From NCBI GenBank assembly GCA_900764225.1, contig CAAFNG010000136.1, positions 1 to 30,626 on the forward strand: DNA of 30,626 nt, given 5' to 3'. This document shows positions 1 to 8,882 of this stretch, piece by piece; position 1 is the first letter of the stretch; every line of letters starts with the position of its first letter. Made by a program: the position numbers and the translations under genes. Below the pieces are notes generated by a model. It was given only the letters and a program-made list of their open reading frames with translations. It did not search any database and was not told the origin of the DNA. This stretch comes from Lachnospiraceae bacterium (GTDB taxonomy: Bacteria; Bacillota; Clostridia; Lachnospirales; Lachnospiraceae).

Positions 1-20
1 AAAGGATGGAGGAAAGCGTA

Positions 21-1433
21 ATGTTTACACAAATCAACAACTTTATCACATGGTTTGACGGAGTCGTTTGGGGACTTCCGCTGATCATTCTGATCCTGTT
101 CACAGGAATTCTGTTAACCGCTCGGTTAGGTCTTTTACAGGTAAGGCACCTCGGAAAGGCACTGAAATTCATGGTAAAAAATGAAGAAGGCGGCGATGGT
201 GAGGTCACAAGCTTCGGAGCTCTGTGTACTGCACTTTCAGCAACCATCGGAACCGGAAATATCGTAGGTGTCGCAACTGCTATCGCAGCCGGCGGACCAG
301 GTGCACTTTTCTGGATGATCGTAGCCGCATTCTTCGGGATGGCAACCAAATACGCAGAAGGACTTCTGGCGATCAAGTATCGTACCATTGACAAAGAAGG
401 CCACGTTCTCGGCGGACCATTCTACTACATCGAAAACGGTATGGGAAAACAGTGGAGATGGCTTGCCAAGATCTTCGCATTTTTCGGAGCAGGTGTAGGA
501 CTTTTCGGTATCGGAACCTTCACACAGGTAAACGGTATCGCGTCTGCAGTTACCAATTTCTTTGACCCGGATAAAGCACATACAGTAGCACTTTTCGGAA
601 ATACATATTCCTGGGCAACTGTAGTTGCATGTCTGGCACTTACAGTATGTGTAGGACTTGTCGTTCTCGGCGGAATCAAGAGAATCGCAAAGGTATCCCA
701 GGTCGTTGTACCGTTTATGGCAGTTCTCTATGTTGCACTGGCACTGATCATCGTGATCACAAACATCACTGCAGTACCTGCAGCGATCGTAACTATCGTA
801 AAATCTGCTTTCACAGGAAGTGCACTTGCAGGTGGCGCAATGGGAACCATGGTCGTAGCTATGCAGAAGGGTATCGCCCGCGGTATCTTCTCCAATGAGT
901 CCGGTCTTGGTAGTGCCCCGATCGCAGCCGCTGCAGCTCAGACAAAGGAGCCGGTACGTCAGGGTCTTGTATCCATGACAGGTACATTCATTGATACCAT
1001 CGTTATCTGTACAATGACAGGTCTTTCCATCGTCATTACAGAAACATGGAACACAGGTCTTGAGGGTGTTGCCATCACAACAGCAGCTTTCCAGAAAGGA
1101 CTTCCTTTCCCGCCGGTTGTCGCATCCTTCTCACTGATGCTGTGTCTGGTATTCTTCGCATTCACAACCATTCTCGGATGGGATTATTACGGTGAAAGAT
1201 GTCTGGAATACCTGTTCAACAGAAACAAAGCCGCAGTTACAACATACCGCTGGCTGTACATCATCTGCGTATTCATCGGACCATATATGACTGTAGCAGC
1301 AGTATGGAACATCGCAGATATCTTCAATGCCCTGATGGCATTCCCGAACCTGATTGCTCTTCTTGCCCTGAGCGGTGTGGTCGTAAAGGAAACAAAAAAT
1401 TTCTTCAAGAGACATAAAAACTACGAATTCTGA
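21..1433 (+). CDS. Sodium:alanine symporter (AGCS family)
   Basis: Predicted integral membrane Na+ (or H+)-coupled amino-acid importer of the alanine/glycine:cation symporter family, about 470 residues, the usual length. The protein is almost wholly hydrophobic with many membrane spans. Family signatures seen are the Gly/Ala-rich GTGNIVGVATAIAAGGPGA stretch near residue 80 and the FSNESGLGSAPIAAAAA stretch near residue 295. An in-frame ATG lies at 6, but I chose the ATG at 21 because GGAGGA at 8-13 sits 7 nt before it; the longer form would start inside that ribosome-binding site. The upstream promoter lies outside the window. It is followed directly by a strong intrinsic terminator. Family assignment is firm; the substrate (alanine, glycine or another small amino acid) is inferred from the family. 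Confidence 0.93.
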   Translation: MFTQINNFITWFDGVVWGLPLIILILFTGILLTARLGLLQVRHLGKALKFMVKNEEGGDGEVTSFGALCTALSATIGTGNIVGVATAIAAGGPGALFWMIVAAFFGMATKYAEGLLAIKYRTIDKEGHVLGGPFYYIENGMGKQWRWLAKIFAFFGAGVGLFGIGTFTQVNGIASAVTNFFDPDKAHTVALFGNTYSWATVVACLALTVCVGLVVLGGIKRIAKVSQVVVPFMAVLYVALALIIVITNITAVPAAIVTIVKSAFTGSALAGGAMGTMVVAMQKGIARGIFSNESGLGSAPIAAAAAQTKEPVRQGLVSMTGTFIDTIVICTMTGLSIVITETWNTGLEGVAITTAAFQKGLPFPPVVASFSLMLCLVFFAFTTILGWDYYGERCLEYLFNRNKAAVTTYRWLYIICVFIGPYMTVAAVWNIADIFNALMAFPNLIALLALSGVVVKETKNFFKRHKNYEF

Positions 1434-1437
1434 TAAA

Positions 1438-1489
1438 AAAAGACGCAGCTTTTACATTTTTGCCGTGTAAAAGCTGCGTCTTTCTTTTC
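1438..1489. terminator. Bidirectional intrinsic terminator
   Basis: An 18-bp perfect stem (arms 1439-1456 and 1466-1483) encloses a 9-nt loop. It is followed by a T-rich run on + and, read on minus, by a T7 run. It ends the + symporter gene and the convergent minus-strand LRR/LOG operon. Confidence 0.93.
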
Positions 1490-1511
1490 GGAACCACTGT
1501 CGCTTTTGAAC

Positions 1512-2069
1512 TTACAGTTTCCCACCGTAATTCTTATAATTCTCAATATAATCCAGGATCTCCTCCGGATTCTTCATAAACCTGCAAAGTCCCACAACAT
1601 CCCGTGACATAAATTTCTCAGCTGCCGTATATTCCAGCAGTTCTCTCATACTGTCATAATAGCCTTCGATGTTATAGAGAACGATCGGACGATCGATCCG
1701 CCCCAGACTCTTTAATGTCAGGATCTCAAAAAATTCCTCATATGTACCGATTCCTCCGGGTACCACGATCGTAGCATCGGAACGGCTTTCCAGGAGATGT
1801 TTTCTCTCCCTCATGGTTTCCGTAAAAATAAACTCCGTACAGTGCTGATACAGCACTCCCGGCTGGTCAAAAAATTTCGGCGAGATTCCAAGGATATACC
1901 CTTTTTCATGGGAAACTCCCCGGGCAGCTGCACCCATCAGGCCAGTCTCACCTCCGCCAAACACAAGCCCGTGACCTCTTTTTGCCATCAGTCGTCCAAG
2001 CTCTTCTGTCTTTTCATAATAGATTTTTTTGAGCTCCTCACTGGATGCTCCGTATATGCAGATATTCAT
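1512..2069 (-). CDS. LOG family protein (cytokinin riboside 5'-monophosphate phosphoribohydrolase-like)
   Basis: 185-residue Rossmann-fold protein of the LOG/TIGR00730 family, often misnamed lysine decarboxylase. Characterised members cleave N-glycosidic bonds of nucleoside 5'-monophosphates such as AMP or cytokinin ribotides. Visible motifs are a glycine-rich nucleotide loop FGGGETGLMGAA near residue 38, the MRERK stretch near 86, and the catalytic signature PGGIGTYEE at about 104-112. A longer reading frame opens with TTG at 2093, but AGGAG at 2082-2078 lies 8 nt before the ATG at 2069, which I take as the start. It begins 36 nt after the LRR gene and shares its riboswitch-controlled transcript. 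The physiological substrate in gut bacteria is unknown. Confidence 0.9.
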   Translation of the reverse strand: MNICIYGASSEELKKIYYEKTEELGRLMAKRGHGLVFGGGETGLMGAAARGVSHEKGYILGISPKFFDQPGVLYQHCTEFIFTETMRERKHLLESRSDATIVVPGGIGTYEEFFEILTLKSLGRIDRPIVLYNIEGYYDSMRELLEYTAAEKFMSRDVVGLCRFMKNPEEILDYIENYKNYGGKL

Positions 2070-2105
2070 GATTTCTTCTCCTCTTTTTTCCAAAATGACA
2101 CCATC

Positions 2106-2945
2106 TCAGAAATATTTTACCTCAAATCCATTCTTCCTACAATAGTCATCCACCCTGGTATCTTTTTTACATAAAATCTTTGTTCCTCTGTTGATGATCC
2201 ACTCTCCAAGAACCTCCGGATCTCCGGAAAATTCTACTGTTTTCAACATACTGCATCCATGAAACGCCCATTTTTCCACAGTTTCCACACTTTGAGGAAT
2301 TCTGACATATTCCAGTTCTTTGCATTTCAAAAAAGCACTCTCTCCTATAAAATGCAGATTCTCCGGAAGTTTCAGGTTTTTCAGACCAGTCTGATAAAAA
2401 GCTTTTTCTTCTATTTTTTCCACAGACTTCGGTATCTCTATTTCTGACAGCTCTATACATCTGTAAAAGCTCTGTCTTCCAATCTCTCTTACAGTTTCCG
2501 GCAGAATAATCTGCGAAAGCTCCCTGCATTCCATAAATGTTTCTTCCGGAATTCTGAAAATCTTTAAATTGTCATCAAAAGAAACCTGCTGTAATCTTTT
2601 GCATCCGGAAAAAATCCCTTTTCCCATGCGTTCAACTGTTTTTGAAATCTGAAATTTTCTCAGATTTACGCAACCGGAAAATGCTCCGTTTTTTATTGTT
2701 TTCAGTTTTTGCGTATCTACCGTTCTTAGTCTCGTACACCCCGAAAAACTTTCCTTCCCGATTTCTCCTACACAGTCTGAAAAAACTGCCTCCTTGATCC
2801 GAATGTTATTTTTCAGTGCCTCATCACCAATCTTTGTATATGGCCATGTGATAACGAGCCGTCTGTCTCCATGCTTATCTGCACAGCCTCTCAGAAATGT
2901 TTTTTCTTCATCCTTCTGTAACCGCCACACCAGTGTTTTCTGCAT
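2106..2945 (-). CDS. BspA-like leucine-rich repeat protein (LRR_5)
   Basis: 279 residues. From about residue 40 to 255 it consists of repeats of about 23 residues with the BspA/LRR_5 pattern (for example GKESFSGCTRLRTV, KNGAFSGCVNLRKF, GKGIFSGCKRLQQV, GRQSFYRCIELSEI), each with a Cys after the Phe-Ser/Tyr core. No signal peptide, membrane anchor or sorting motif is visible, so unlike most BspA-type adhesins it appears cytoplasmic. GAGAGG at 2957-2952 lies 6 nt before the ATG. It is the first gene after a cobalamin riboswitch and terminator, and is followed by the LOG gene. The function is unknown; LRR_5 domains are generally protein-binding. Regulation by corrinoid is strongly suggested by the leader. 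Confidence 0.88.
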   Translation of the reverse strand: MQKTLVWRLQKDEEKTFLRGCADKHGDRRLVITWPYTKIGDEALKNNIRIKEAVFSDCVGEIGKESFSGCTRLRTVDTQKLKTIKNGAFSGCVNLRKFQISKTVERMGKGIFSGCKRLQQVSFDDNLKIFRIPEETFMECRELSQIILPETVREIGRQSFYRCIELSEIEIPKSVEKIEEKAFYQTGLKNLKLPENLHFIGESAFLKCKELEYVRIPQSVETVEKWAFHGCSMLKTVEFSGDPEVLGEWIINRGTKILCKKDTRVDDYCRKNGFEVKYF

Positions 2946-2960
2946 TTTTTACCTCTCAAA

Positions 2961-2998
2961 TAAAAAAACAGGTGCAATATCCCGAAAGATATCGCACC
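2961..2998 (-). terminator. Riboswitch expression-platform terminator
   Basis: Arms 2998-2988 and 2981-2971 pair over 11 positions with one mismatch around a TTTCGG loop, followed by T7 at 2968-2962. It lies only 16 nt before the LRR start codon, so it acts as an attenuator and not as the end of a gene. The upstream segment 3050-3042 (AGATATTGC) can pair with the terminator's 5' arm at 2995-2987, giving a plausible antiterminator. Segment 3151-3144 (CTGCTACC) can pair with 3041-3034 (GGTAGCAG), a plausible anti-antiterminator next to the riboswitch P1 helix. Confidence 0.88.
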
Positions 2999-3149
2999 CG
3001 TATTATAATCATGTTTTTCTCAAACAATACCATCTGCTACCGCAATATCTCTGAATCCGGAAGCTGTTTTCTCTCCGTAACCCGAAAAAAGGTTCACAAA
3101 ATAAAACAATCTCCCACTCCATTTATCATTGCGTGTAATAACTGGTAGC

Positions 3150-3320
3150 AGCTTTAAGCAGGTATCCTGGCTTATGTAATCACGGTCTTTCTCCTTCTCA
3201 TACAAAATATGTACAATGGATGCAGAAAACCTAAACAAATACAGTAGCACGACTGCCTGGGATTCTAACCCTGTTCCCTCTTGGCTCTGTCGATATAACA
3301 GAGAACTTAAAACCGGTAAT
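3150..3320 (-). ncRNA. Cobalamin riboswitch (RF00174-type)
   Basis: Read on minus, the conserved blocks occur in order: a GGTTTTAAG P1 strand (3314-3306), a P2 hairpin ending AGAGCCAAGAGGGAA, a P4 hairpin GGGTTAGAATCCC, then GCAGTCGTGCTACTGT, and finally the hallmark B12 box TAAGCCAGGATACCTGC. That box runs into CTTAAAGCT (3158-3150), which closes P1 with G-T wobbles. Known riboswitches of this type bind adenosyl-, methyl- or other cobalamins and usually repress downstream expression. Downstream switching elements and a terminator are present. The genes controlled are a leucine-rich-repeat protein and a LOG protein, which are not recognised B12 synthesis or uptake genes. Confidence 0.93.
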
Positions 3321-3355
3321 TGTTGAATTACTTTTCCATATTTAACTGTGCCGAA

Positions 3356-3384
3356 ATTATAACATAATTCTCTTACCGTGGCAA
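3356..3384 (-). promoter_or_regulatory. Sigma-A promoter of the riboswitch operon
   Basis: TTGCCA at 3384-3379, a 17-nt spacer, and TATAAT at 3361-3356, read on minus. It lies between the end of the giant secreted-protein gene and the cobalamin riboswitch. The 464-nt gap 2946-3409 is thus accounted for by promoter, riboswitch, switching stems and attenuator. Confidence 0.85.
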
Positions 3385-3409
3385 TCCTGTATTGACGCAG
3401 CCGGATTAT

Positions 3410-6400
3410 TTATTTTACTGTCACCTTGCATTTATAAACTGCTTTTCCTGATTTTACAGTAATAACTGCCGTTCCTTTTTTAAGTCCTTTAATTACTCCT
3501 TTAGCATTTACGTAAACAACTTTTTTATTGGAAGAAGTGTATGTGATCTTCTCAGCAGAAGTAATTGGTTTACGTACAGGTTTTAATGTATCCGTTTTTC
3601 CTTTTTTCAGAGTAATACTGGATTTCAGGCCTGTAATGGCTGTTGTTCTTACAGTTCCTTTCTGTACGATTACTTTTACTTTTGCTGTCTTTTTACTTGC
3701 CAGTGTTACAGTAATATAAGCTGTACCTGTCTTTTTCTGTGCAGTGATCACACCTTTGTTATTTACTTTGACAATAGCTGTATTGCCTGATTTCCAGGAT
3801 TTTACAGAATCTCCTTTTGCCAGTCCGCTTACTTTCACTTTGTTTGTGGATTTTCCCGGATTCAGCCTGATCTCATATGCATTAAGCTTAATTGTTGCTT
3901 TCAGCTTGCTTCCTGAGCTTTTCGTCTCCTTTTTGCCGCATACAGAACAGGTTCTTGTAATCTGTTTTGCTGCAAAGACCGTAGCTGCTTTTGTTGTCTT
4001 CCAGGAGCTCCATTTATGAGTCACATGTGCTGCCTTCTGCACAACTACTTTTACTTTTGCTGTTGTCTGACTTGCCAGAGTTACGGTAACATAGGCTGTT
4101 CCTGTCTTCTTCTGTGCAGTGATCACACCCTTGTTATCTACTTTCACAATAGCTGTATCACTTGATTTCCAGGATTTTACGGAATCTCCTTTTGCCAGTC
4201 CGCTTACTTTTACCTTATCTGTGGACTTTCCTGAAACCAGTTTAATTTCATATGTACTGAGCTTAATCGTTGCTTTCAGCTTGCTTCCTGAGTTTTTCAT
4301 TTCTGTTTTACCGCATACAGAACAGGTTCTTGTGATCTGTTTTGCAGCAAATACTGTAGCCTCTTTCGTTGTCTTCCAGGAACTCCATTTATGATCTGCA
4401 AGTGCTGTAGATTCTGTCTTTTTCTCGCCACACCAGGTACAGGTAAATGTTTTACTTCCTTTTTCCTTACATGTGGACTGCTTTGTAACCACACCTGTAT
4501 TCCAGCTGTGTTTTGTATGCTCTCCTTTATCCTTAAGATCCCAGTAAGCTGTCTTTTTATTTACAAAACGACTGTACGCATCCAGAGCCTGAAGAGCCTG
4601 TACCGTAGACATTTCACTGGATTTCGTCATGGACATGGAATGTGAAAAACCATTGTCACTCTGAATATAGCCGGTCAGATTGGTGATCAGATTCATATTT
4701 ACAGTTCCAAAATCACCGCTCAACGGATCAATTCCCATGGATGTCAGAGCAAGAAGCACCTGGGCAGTACTTTCTGAAGTTCCATATCCGAAGTCATCAC
4801 CCATTGTATTTTTCAAATAGGTAAGTGCCTGATCGGAGATTTTTTTTGCTGCTGTATTATGATTTCTGTAAACAGAAAGTGCCTGAAGAGCCATTGCTGT
4901 AATATCAGAGCTTCCACCTCTCGCATCGGAAAGACCGATTCCTCCACTTGCTGAATTCTGGAACTTTGCAAGTTCCGCTATAATAGCACCGCGATTCCAT
5001 TTTGAACCGGAAGGTATCTGAATATCTGCCGCATCCAGTGCAATCAGTGCATAGATCAGTTCATTGGATCCGTTTTTCAGCTTCGGTGAATTATATATCA
5101 TCTCTGCCAGATTAACACCATTTACATTTGTGATGTCTTTTCCCATGGAAGTTAAAACAAGTGCTACGCGCTCAATATCCGTAGGTTTCTGGTCTGCGCT
5201 CCAGGTTTTTACTGTCTCGCATACAGAGTTATAATATGCATCCAGTTTATCCTGTGCGATCGTCTTTCCGCTACGCGCAAGTGCATATACAGCCCACTCA
5301 TCTCCATATTTGTAGCCTTTTGTTTCATGAATATCTGCAAGGTATGACGCTGCCTTTTCGATTCCTTCTGAAGCAAGTTTTGTATTATCGGTATCCTGTC
5401 CGTCACCTTTTGTTACTGTGATCTTAATTGTCACCGGTTTCGGAGAATTTGTCTGATCCACCGGTGTACCGGTTGCTGTTACTGTGCCTTCTCCAATTCC
5501 TGTAATTCTGTAATCGGTTCCGATAAAGTAGCTGTTTGTATCCGGTGCACCATCCTCACGTTTCCAGTAGCCACTTGTTTTCTTTGTGATAACTGCGACA
5601 CCTTTTTTATCAAATGTCCATTTCATGGACGGATCTGTCACGTTATACCCCTGCTCAGAGAGCTCTCCCACAAAACTGAGATCAATATCCTGACTCTCTC
5701 CTGCTTTTACCGTAACTTCTGTCACAGGTGAAGAAACAGCTGTCAGCGGATTTTTATATACATACTCAACTTCTGAGCTTCCTGTTACAGTACGGGTCTT
5801 TCCTGTTTCCGGATCTGTATCTTTAATTTCTGCTGTATAGGTTACTTTTCCGGCCTGCTTGGGAACAAATACCTTAGATCCGTTGCTGTAATATCCAATG
5901 GTATCATCACTGCTTTTAATCGTCCAGTCGGAAGCAAAGCTTGCGTTTTCCGGAGTCACTACCGCACTTCCCGGAATCGGATTGAAAGCCACTCTTCCGT
6001 CCTCTTCCTGGCCGTCACTGTTTGCGTTTCTTCCGTGGATCACCTGCTGTCCGGACATTCCCACAACAATGGATTCTACCGGCACATAGGTAGATGTCAG
6101 GGAAACTGTGGCGGAAATTTCCGGCTGTGCTTTGGAGCTTACCGTGATGGAAGAAGTTCCCGGTTTCACAAATGTGAAAGAGCTGTAGCTTTCTTCATTT
6201 TTGATCAGGGTTTCATCAGCTGCTTTGTAACGGAAACTGGAGAAAGCCATATCACTGAATTCTTCTTCTCCCTCATATCTTCCCTGTACCTGAATCTTCT
6301 TTGTTTCGGAACCGGCTACCGTATAATTTCCGTTTGTTACATCCTGACCGTCAATGAGAAGACGAACTGCGTCGATTTTTTTCGTTGTTGCAATCACGGA

Positions 6401-8614
6401 AGCATACGCCACAATCTCACTGGAACCGTCGCTGTTGATCTGTGTTGCTGTAATAACGGCCTTTCCTTTTTTATAAACAAAAAGCTCTCCGTCACTTAAA
6501 CTCATCGCCATACATCCGGCTGGTTTCATCTCTGTACAGTTCCACTCCAGGGAACTTCCCTCCGGTGCCTGGTAGTCTTTCAGGCTGAAAGTTCCTGCGA
6601 TCTGGTATGAGTTTACCTGATCAGGAGAAACCTGAATACGGGAATCGGTCAAAGTCTCTTTTTCACTTCCGTCAAAAGAAGTAAACTCTACCTGATATTT
6701 GCTTTCCCCCGGAAGCTCCGGCCAGACCTCAGTGTCCGGTTTATAGGACTGGTTTTCTCCGAAATATGGGAATCCATCACTGCTCTGTCCCCATTTTGAC
6801 CCACTGTCGCCACGGCCGTTGTTTAACAACTCCACAAGATCCAGAGTTTTCATTTCGGATTCTTCTCTGGACATGGAATTTACAAGAACTCCCTCCGGCA
6901 CGGATGGCATGGTAAGGGTATCCAGCCAGTAGCAGTTTTTCACCAGACCAGCTCCGTTTACATCTTCATACTGGGCAAATAATGCTCCGCTTGGGCTCTC
7001 GCCAAAAGCAATACTGTTTGCGATCACACCACCGGATAATTTCTTTGCAAAACCGCAGGCATCACTTCCGGAGATCTCAACGGAACAGTTCAGAACTGCG
7101 CCTTTGATACTTCCGCCAAGAACGCCTGTATTTTCCCAGACATTACCGATTGTTCCCTTAAAAGCAATATTCTGAACAACACCGCTTTCCCCGACTCTGC
7201 TAAACAGCCCCTGGGAATCTTTAAACGTAACGGTATGTCCCTGTCCGTCCAGAACACCGTTAAATTCACAGAAATTCATATAATTTTCATCCAGAGTGAT
7301 ATCATTATCCAGAACATAATACTGTCCCTCTGTTCCGTCCCAGATATTTCCAATCTGATCTGCGGAAGTGATATGGGTAACTGTCACGCCTTCCGGAATT
7401 TTTACCGGTGTTACCGGTTTCTGTTTTTTCAGTGCGCTGATGGCATCACTGAGATTTTTTGCTGCCTCGTTTACTTCTGCCTGAGAAGCAGTCCCTGCTT
7501 CCAGCATTTCTTTTGCCTTAGCCAGCGCATCGGAAACTGTTTTCCAACTGGATTCTGTATAATCTGACTCTGTAAGCTTTTCCGCAGATTCTATGGAAGC
7601 TTTCAGTCCATCCCAGTTCACCTCTGCCGGAGCCGGTGTTCCCTCTGAAAGTACAGGAAGCCCGTTATTTCTTCCGTCAGAAGGCAGTACCCAGTAAAAG
7701 CCTGTAGTCGGAAGATCCGTATTCAGGATATCCACATTGGCTTTGATCTGATCTGCTGTCATCTTTTTCTTGCTGTCTTCGGAAATGTTATCTGTTCTTC
7801 CCATACCAACTGTAGACATTCCGGCAGTCCACAGCGCATGGCTGATCTTATACGCACCACCGTTGGTAGCCGCGATTCCGCCTCCGAACATATCGGTGTT
7901 TCCTGCAAAATAACAGTTTGCCACAGTTCCCTGAAGGCTTCCCACAAATCCGCCGATGGTGTCCATATAGTCGCTTGCAGCCTGAGAAGATGCTGTAGAA
8001 TAACAGTTCTGGATCGTTCCCGTTACTGTATTTGCCACACTTCCCTGTCCGTCGCTTAAACTCAGTGTACTGCTTCCTGCAACACCGAGGTTCTGAATCG
8101 TTCCGGATACCTGATCTGCAAGAGGTTTATCCGCAAGGGTGATCACATGGCCTTTTCCATCCAGGGTACCAGCGATGGAACTGATCTGCTGTCCTGCTTC
8201 CAGTGTGATATCCGCCGCCAGTTCGTAAGTCTCACCGGCCGGAATTCCGTCAACAGGAATATCAGCGGCTGTATTTATCACATGAGAATCGCTCTGTGTC
8301 TCCACACTTTCAGCTTCTGCTGTTTCTGTGGCATCTCCTGAAGAAAACTCTACTGTCTCTTCTTCCTGTCCGGCAGAAAAATCATCCTCACTACTGTCTG
8401 CCCCATCCTCTTCTGTCACAATATCTTCTGTGCTGTTTTCCTCTGCATTACTTTCTTCGTCTGCAGGATAAAGCTCTTCTGCTGTACTTTCTTCTGCGGC
8501 CTGGTCTGAAAACATATCTGCTGCCTGTATCGGAGCAGTTCCACCAAGCATAAGTGCCATCGACAACGACACACTCAGAGCTTTTTTTCCATACCCTTTT
8601 TTAGTTTTTTTCAT
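3410..8614 (-). CDS. Giant secreted multidomain protein with alpha/alpha toroid and Ig-like repeats
   Basis: About 1,734 residues. A lysine-rich start, hydrophobic core and PIQA-AD site form a signal peptide (1-32), followed by an acidic Ser/Glu linker. Two beta-helix-like blocks (about 110-320 and 410-560) flank a FIVAR-type helical domain (about 335-400). Ig-like regions (about 640-1070) precede a helical toroid (about 1075-1355) with repeated GGSSDITAMALQALS-, SESTAQVLLALTSMG- and EMSTVQALQALDAY-type motifs of the prenyltransferase/squalene-oxidase superfamily. This is the fold class shared with the transcobalamin/intrinsic-factor N-terminal domain. CxxC modules and three Big_2-type repeats end the protein. 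No LPXTG, SLH or choline-binding anchor is visible. The ATG at 8614 is preferred to a GTG at 8638 that directly follows a terminator T-run. The ligand is unknown; a corrinoid role is only an inference from fold and neighbourhood. Confidence 0.85.
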   Translation of the reverse strand: MKKTKKGYGKKALSVSLSMALMLGGTAPIQAADMFSDQAAEESTAEELYPADEESNAEENSTEDIVTEEDGADSSEDDFSAGQEEETVEFSSGDATETAEAESVETQSDSHVINTAADIPVDGIPAGETYELAADITLEAGQQISSIAGTLDGKGHVITLADKPLADQVSGTIQNLGVAGSSTLSLSDGQGSVANTVTGTIQNCYSTASSQAASDYMDTIGGFVGSLQGTVANCYFAGNTDMFGGGIAATNGGAYKISHALWTAGMSTVGMGRTDNISEDSKKKMTADQIKANVDILNTDLPTTGFYWVLPSDGRNNGLPVLSEGTPAPAEVNWDGLKASIESAEKLTESDYTESSWKTVSDALAKAKEMLEAGTASQAEVNEAAKNLSDAISALKKQKPVTPVKIPEGVTVTHITSADQIGNIWDGTEGQYYVLDNDITLDENYMNFCEFNGVLDGQGHTVTFKDSQGLFSRVGESGVVQNIAFKGTIGNVWENTGVLGGSIKGAVLNCSVEISGSDACGFAKKLSGGVIANSIAFGESPSGALFAQYEDVNGAGLVKNCYWLDTLTMPSVPEGVLVNSMSREESEMKTLDLVELLNNGRGDSGSKWGQSSDGFPYFGENQSYKPDTEVWPELPGESKYQVEFTSFDGSEKETLTDSRIQVSPDQVNSYQIAGTFSLKDYQAPEGSSLEWNCTEMKPAGCMAMSLSDGELFVYKKGKAVITATQINSDGSSEIVAYASVIATTKKIDAVRLLIDGQDVTNGNYTVAGSETKKIQVQGRYEGEEEFSDMAFSSFRYKAADETLIKNEESYSSFTFVKPGTSSITVSSKAQPEISATVSLTSTYVPVESIVVGMSGQQVIHGRNANSDGQEEDGRVAFNPIPGSAVVTPENASFASDWTIKSSDDTIGYYSNGSKVFVPKQAGKVTYTAEIKDTDPETGKTRTVTGSSEVEYVYKNPLTAVSSPVTEVTVKAGESQDIDLSFVGELSEQGYNVTDPSMKWTFDKKGVAVITKKTSGYWKREDGAPDTNSYFIGTDYRITGIGEGTVTATGTPVDQTNSPKPVTIKITVTKGDGQDTDNTKLASEGIEKAASYLADIHETKGYKYGDEWAVYALARSGKTIAQDKLDAYYNSVCETVKTWSADQKPTDIERVALVLTSMGKDITNVNGVNLAEMIYNSPKLKNGSNELIYALIALDAADIQIPSGSKWNRGAIIAELAKFQNSASGGIGLSDARGGSSDITAMALQALSVYRNHNTAAKKISDQALTYLKNTMGDDFGYGTSESTAQVLLALTSMGIDPLSGDFGTVNMNLITNLTGYIQSDNGFSHSMSMTKSSEMSTVQALQALDAYSRFVNKKTAYWDLKDKGEHTKHSWNTGVVTKQSTCKEKGSKTFTCTWCGEKKTESTALADHKWSSWKTTKEATVFAAKQITRTCSVCGKTEMKNSGSKLKATIKLSTYEIKLVSGKSTDKVKVSGLAKGDSVKSWKSSDTAIVKVDNKGVITAQKKTGTAYVTVTLASQTTAKVKVVVQKAAHVTHKWSSWKTTKAATVFAAKQITRTCSVCGKKETKSSGSKLKATIKLNAYEIRLNPGKSTNKVKVSGLAKGDSVKSWKSGNTAIVKVNNKGVITAQKKTGTAYITVTLASKKTAKVKVIVQKGTVRTTAITGLKSSITLKKGKTDTLKPVRKPITSAEKITYTSSNKKVVYVNAKGVIKGLKKGTAVITVKSGKAVYKCKVTVK
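3644..4393 (-). repeat. Tandem duplicated module of about 375 bp inside the giant gene
   Basis: Two adjacent near-identical units, about 4393-4019 and 4018-3644, each encode HKWSSWKTTK, a CSVCGK zinc-ribbon-like motif, and a Big_2 Ig-like domain with GLAKGDSVKSWKS and GVITAQKKTGTAY. The offset is 375 nt, 125 codons. The high identity between units, including silent positions, points to a recent in-frame duplication. A third, diverged CxxC segment (TCTWCGEK) precedes them and a third Big_2-like domain ends the protein. Confidence 0.88.
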
Positions 8615-8638
8615 CCTTTTTCCTTTCCTTTTTTGCAC

Positions 8639-8670
8639 AAAAAAAGTCCTCCCACCGAAGTGAGAGAACT
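8639..8670 (-). terminator. Attenuator-type terminator just before the giant gene
   Basis: Arms 8670-8660 and 8655-8645 pair over 11 positions with two G-T wobbles around a TTCG tetraloop, followed by T7 ending at 8639. It is 24 nt before the chosen start codon and downstream of the gene's own promoter, so it should control read-through into the gene. Confidence 0.85.
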
Positions 8671-8877
8671 GTTTCTGCTGTTTGTTAGTTATATTTAATT
8701 TTCAGCTGAATATTCCAGACAATCTATTCCCTCTGCGGAAACCATGTCAGTAAATATACGATATCTACTGAGCTTGCTGATGATATGGCGGAAACATGAT
8801 TCAGACCTCTCGCTGTAATCTTCCTTTAAGAACTGAAACCGACAGTTCACCTTATCTGAAATATGCAGTTGTTCTAT
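8671..8877 (-). other. Structured 5' leader of unknown class (candidate riboswitch)
   Basis: A leader of about 200 nt between promoter and attenuator. It contains a hairpin GAACTG(7 nt)CAGTTC, an ATATC/GATAT-closed hairpin, and two copies of a CATG(G)TTTCCGC motif at 8798-8788 and 8746-8735. Its 5' half (AAGGTG, hairpin, CTTAAAGGAAG, then a CAG/CTG stem and TTTCCGCC) follows the order of the first blocks of a cobalamin riboswitch. The diagnostic CAGGANACCTGC box is absent. I therefore do not assign it to a known class. No coding sequence is visible in this gap. Confidence 0.55.
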
Positions 8878-8882
8878 TGATC

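Noticed and set aside
1512-2069. Lysine decarboxylase
   Set aside because: The PGGxGTxxE motif identifies the LOG family; the lysine decarboxylase name is a historical misannotation.
3020-3250. 76-codon minus-strand frame across the riboswitch
   Set aside because: It overlaps the conserved cobalamin riboswitch core and lacks a ribosome-binding site.
8671-8877. T-box or c-di-GMP riboswitch in the giant gene's leader
   Set aside because: No GGTGGTACCGCG-like T-box sequence and no c-di-GMP core motifs were found.
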